DNA from: Thunnus maccoyii
Taxonomy: Eukaryota; Chordata; Actinopteri; Scombriformes; Scombridae
Direction: 5' to 3'
Assembly: GCF_910596095.1 (NCBI RefSeq)
Contig: NC_056550.1
Location: forward strand, 19,576,001-19,640,000
DNA length: 64,000 bases
Part shown: positions 61,720 through 64,000 of the stretch, piece after piece
How positions within the stretch are numbered: the stretch's first letter is position 1
Layout of the letters: each line of letters opens with the position of its first letter
Made by a program: the position numbers and the translations under genes
Notes under the pieces: generated by a model
What the model saw: only the letters and a program-made list of their open reading frames with translations
Database searches by the model: none
What the model was told of the DNA's origin: nothing

Positions 61720-62784
61720 TTACACCTCTGACACTTCGCTCCTGACATGGAGGTGTAAATCAAGGCGGTGGTGGCAGAAGCGGTTGACTACTGACCAGCT
61801 GGCCTTCTGCTTAATGAAGAGACGCAACTTGTCCCTGAAGGTTTCTCCTAGAAAGCTGTAGATAATGGGGTTGAGGCAGCTGTTGGAGAACGCTGCCAGG
61901 TTAACAATGTGGCCTGTGAGCGGGTAGTCGTGCCACAGGGTGGTAGCAGTCCTCCGGGATGGGTCAGCTGTGCCCTGCAGCAGCTGGATGCTGATGAAGA
62001 CGTTCTCTGGCAGCCAGCAGATGAAGAACACCAGAACCACCACCACGATCATACGCAGGGCTTTCTGCCGCCGTGGCCACAATCCTCGGTGCTTCTGGGC
62101 CCTCATGAGGATGCGCCCAATCAGAGAGTAGCATAGACCAATGATGGAGAAGGGCACCAAAAAGCCAATGGTTACCTCCAGCCACTGAATTTCAAAGACG
62201 TTGGCAAAGCAGAAGTGCACCTCACCCCTGTGCTGGGTCTGCACAATGGTGAAGGGAAGAAGGGTGGCCAGGATGGAAGCCATCCAGATGAGGCCACAGC
62301 TGAGCTTGGCATGCTGCATAGTCCTCAGTGGGCTGCTGCTCATTGAGCTTGCCAAGGCAATGTACCGGTCAAAGCTCATCCATGTGAGAAAGAAGATGCT
62401 GCTGTACATGTTGACCTGCAGGAAAAGGGACATGAAGGTGCAAAGGACAGCATAGTCGTAATACTTCTCGTTCAGATTGAAGACCTCAATGAGGGAATCT
62501 GCCACCAGGATGAGGTCAGCCACAGCCAGGTTCACAAAGTAAAGGTCGGGGATGGTCATCTTCTCTCTATGGTTCAAGTTCACCACCAGGATTAAGATGT
62601 TACCAATAAATCCAATTGGAAAGAGGAGGATGGTGTACAGGCAGGACAGGAAGAGACCAATAACGTAAGATTGGTATTTGTCTGAGTTTTCAATCAAATC
62701 CGTAGTGTTGTACTCATATGAAGTGTTCAGTTGTTCTGTGCTGTTAACATATATCCAGAGCATAGAGGTTGTCTGCACTTCCAT
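61720..62784 (-). CDS. gper1: G protein-coupled estrogen receptor 1 (GPER1/GPR30)
   Basis: GPER1 is a seven-helix class A receptor that mediates rapid estrogen signalling through Gs and EGFR transactivation; in fish it maintains oocyte meiotic arrest. The gene is coded in one exon of 354 codons. Seven hydrophobic segments are present, starting at [20 protein letters not shown] (TM1). Further marks are [14 protein letters not shown] in TM2, FDRYIAL (the DRY motif) after TM3, the family-typical CWLPENVF in TM6 and [11 protein letters not shown] (NPxxY) in TM7. N-glycosylation sites NST, NTS and NTT lie in the N-terminus. The end SEV is a possible class I PDZ ligand. The start [10 protein letters not shown] is chosen because fish GPERs begin there, as I recall; an in-frame ATG at 62823 would add 13 residues without family support. 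A possible splice acceptor (gctacag) ends at 62833, so the 5' UTR is probably spliced. Confidence 0.95.
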   Translation of the reverse strand: MEVQTTSMLWIYVNSTEQLNTSYEYNTTDLIENSDKYQSYVIGLFLSCLYTILLFPIGFIGNILILVVNLNHREKMTIPDLYFVNLAVADLILVADSLIEVFNLNEKYYDYAVLCTFMSLFLQVNMYSSIFFLTWMSFDRYIALASSMSSSPLRTMQHAKLSCGLIWMASILATLLPFTIVQTQHRGEVHFCFANVFEIQWLEVTIGFLVPFSIIGLCYSLIGRILMRAQKHRGLWPRRQKALRMIVVVVLVFFICWLPENVFISIQLLQGTADPSRRTATTLWHDYPLTGHIVNLAAFSNSCLNPIIYSFLGETFRDKLRLFIKQKASWSVVNRFCHHRLDLHLHVRSEVSEV

Positions 62785-64000
62785 ACTTACTGTGGTTGAA
62801 CTGTCTTGAATCATAGGCACCATGCAAGTCACCTGTAGCTGCTACATCATTAAACCGTGTTAGTTCCCATTTATGTCTCTCTAAAGGGGGAATCATCTAT
62901 ACTGTGTTGGCATGCTGACAGAGGTCAGGTGAGTGGATCAAAATGTTTATGGTAGTTTTGACCCCATGTTGACATCAAAGTTCATCTACCAATAGATTCC
63001 AGACATAAAACAGAAGCACCTCCATGTCTTAAAATTGCCTTTGGCCTTTGTAATCTGATGACTCACATCGTCCAGATTCTTCAAACTGCGGACCTGAGAT
63101 TAGAGGGTGGCTTTCCTTTCTCCTCTTTTGAGTCATCTGATTTGAGTGCTGCTTTGTCTCTCCGAGTCCATGTGCATCTTTATTCAGCGAGCCCAGGCCA
63201 GAGACGCTATTGCTGTGACACCCGAGCTGTGGAGTGGAGAGAAGAGAAAAAAAAAATCTGAACATGGAAGACAATTAGGCGCAAAGACTTGGAACAAAAG
63301 CAATCTTAAGTGCACTTAAATTAAAATATAGAAGCAGCGGAGTGCTGGTTTTACTTATTAACAAAAACTTCCTATTCAAAATCAGATATGGAAATGGCAT
63401 AAGTCCATTTGGTGAATAGTTTTAAGGGGTCTAAAATGGATGGCAGACAACAAAGTAAGCACATTAAAATTCAAACTTCACACTTAAACAGATGCATTGA
63501 AATCCTCCTTTAAAATCCTCAGCCAATCTGAGCTCACTCCAACTAGTTTGTCCAGACATGCTGATTATTAATTGGTGATGAGATGAAAAAATATTCGTCA
63601 TTAACGTTTAACAAACCTCTGTGTGTGTTTTGATGGCACTCACTCTCAGGTTTTGTGATATATCTTTGAATGTGTATAACACAATATCTATTCACTGCAG
63701 GCTTTTTTGCTATATACCTTAGTGACTACCTTCTTCCTTTGTGGACCATTTTCAGGCCCAAAATTTCATGTAGACTTTCCCCTGTGATAGAAAGACTGTA
63801 TCCTGTTTGACAAACATGACCTTTAGCAAACATTCACAGCCCTTAGGGTTTTATTCACACCAGAGGAAACACTGCAATATTAATGCATTGTTATTAACAG
63901 TAGTCTTCACAGCAGTCACAGCACTCTTTAAACCATACTCTCCAATGAATTATCAATATCAAAGCATTAGCAGCGTACAGACTTTCCTTTTCACGGTAGT
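62785..64000 (-). other. gper1 5' flank, nothing firmly recognised
   Basis: This should hold the gper1 5' UTR intron and perhaps untranslated exons. No second coding gene is supported; short frames at 63029-63274 lack domains. Confidence 0.4.

Noticed and set aside
61909..62455. Open frames opposite gper1
   Set aside because: Shadow frames of a GC-richer coding exon; no independent features.
1..64000. CRISPR arrays, bacterial operons, rRNA genes, classical tRNAs, viral genes
   Set aside because: None seen. The short tandem repeats are microsatellites, and all genes are spliced or single-exon vertebrate genes.

Overview
This is nuclear DNA of a ray-finned fish, probably a percomorph teleost. 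The genes carry spliced GT-AG introns, the intergenic DNA is AT-rich, and the repeats (Tc1-like elements, small hAT-type elements, an L2-type LINE end, long CA/TA/TTA microsatellites) are typical of fish. No bacterial, plasmid, phage or CRISPR content was seen. The species cannot be named from the sequence alone.

Five protein-coding genes are supported. From left to right: (1) the last two coding exons of shisa9 (+, 3051-6307), an AMPA-receptor auxiliary subunit, with its 5' exons off the left edge; (2) igfals (+, 25144-26877), the acid-labile subunit of the circulating IGF complex, coded in one exon; (3) dnaaf8 (C16orf71/DAAP1; +, 28824-37774), a cytoplasmic dynein-arm assembly factor rebuilt here as 30 coding exons and about 1388 residues; (4) unkl (-, 45420-56457), an unkempt-like CCCH zinc-finger/RING protein rebuilt as 16 coding exons and 812 residues, convergent with dnaaf8; (5) gper1 (-, 61720-62784), the G-protein-coupled estrogen receptor. 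The human orthologues of shisa9, igfals, dnaaf8 and unkl all lie on 16p13 (from memory), so this is a conserved linkage group; gper1 is on human 7p22. These are neighbours by descent and do not form one pathway.

The gene-poor stretches are 1-3050 (shisa9 intron), 3192-5924 (shisa9 intron), 6308-25143 (shisa9 3' flank and intergenic), 37775-45419 (between the two convergent genes) and 56458-61719 (between unkl and gper1). They hold decayed mobile elements: a hAT transposase relic (18360-19660), two hAT-type MITEs with near-perfect 8-bp target duplications (10021-10390 and 14974-15492), a 78-bp palindromic Tc1-type element (3999-4076), a 1.33-kb Tc1-like element with very long inverted repeats (39710-41038), a 534-bp deleted Tc1 copy filling most of the last unkl intron (45662-46195), a 491-bp inverted-repeat element in a dnaaf8 intron (33800-34290) and an L2-type LINE 3' end in unkl (54600-55121).

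The most interesting observation is in dnaaf8. The C-terminal 800 or so residues, absent from the roughly 520-residue human protein as I remember it, read as four tandem nucleoside-diphosphate-kinase-like modules. In each, the position of the catalytic histidine is occupied by another residue. The fish protein therefore looks like a large NDPK pseudoenzyme of the dynein-assembly pathway. A canonical RFX X-box lies about 80 bp upstream of its start codon, as expected of a motile-cilia gene.
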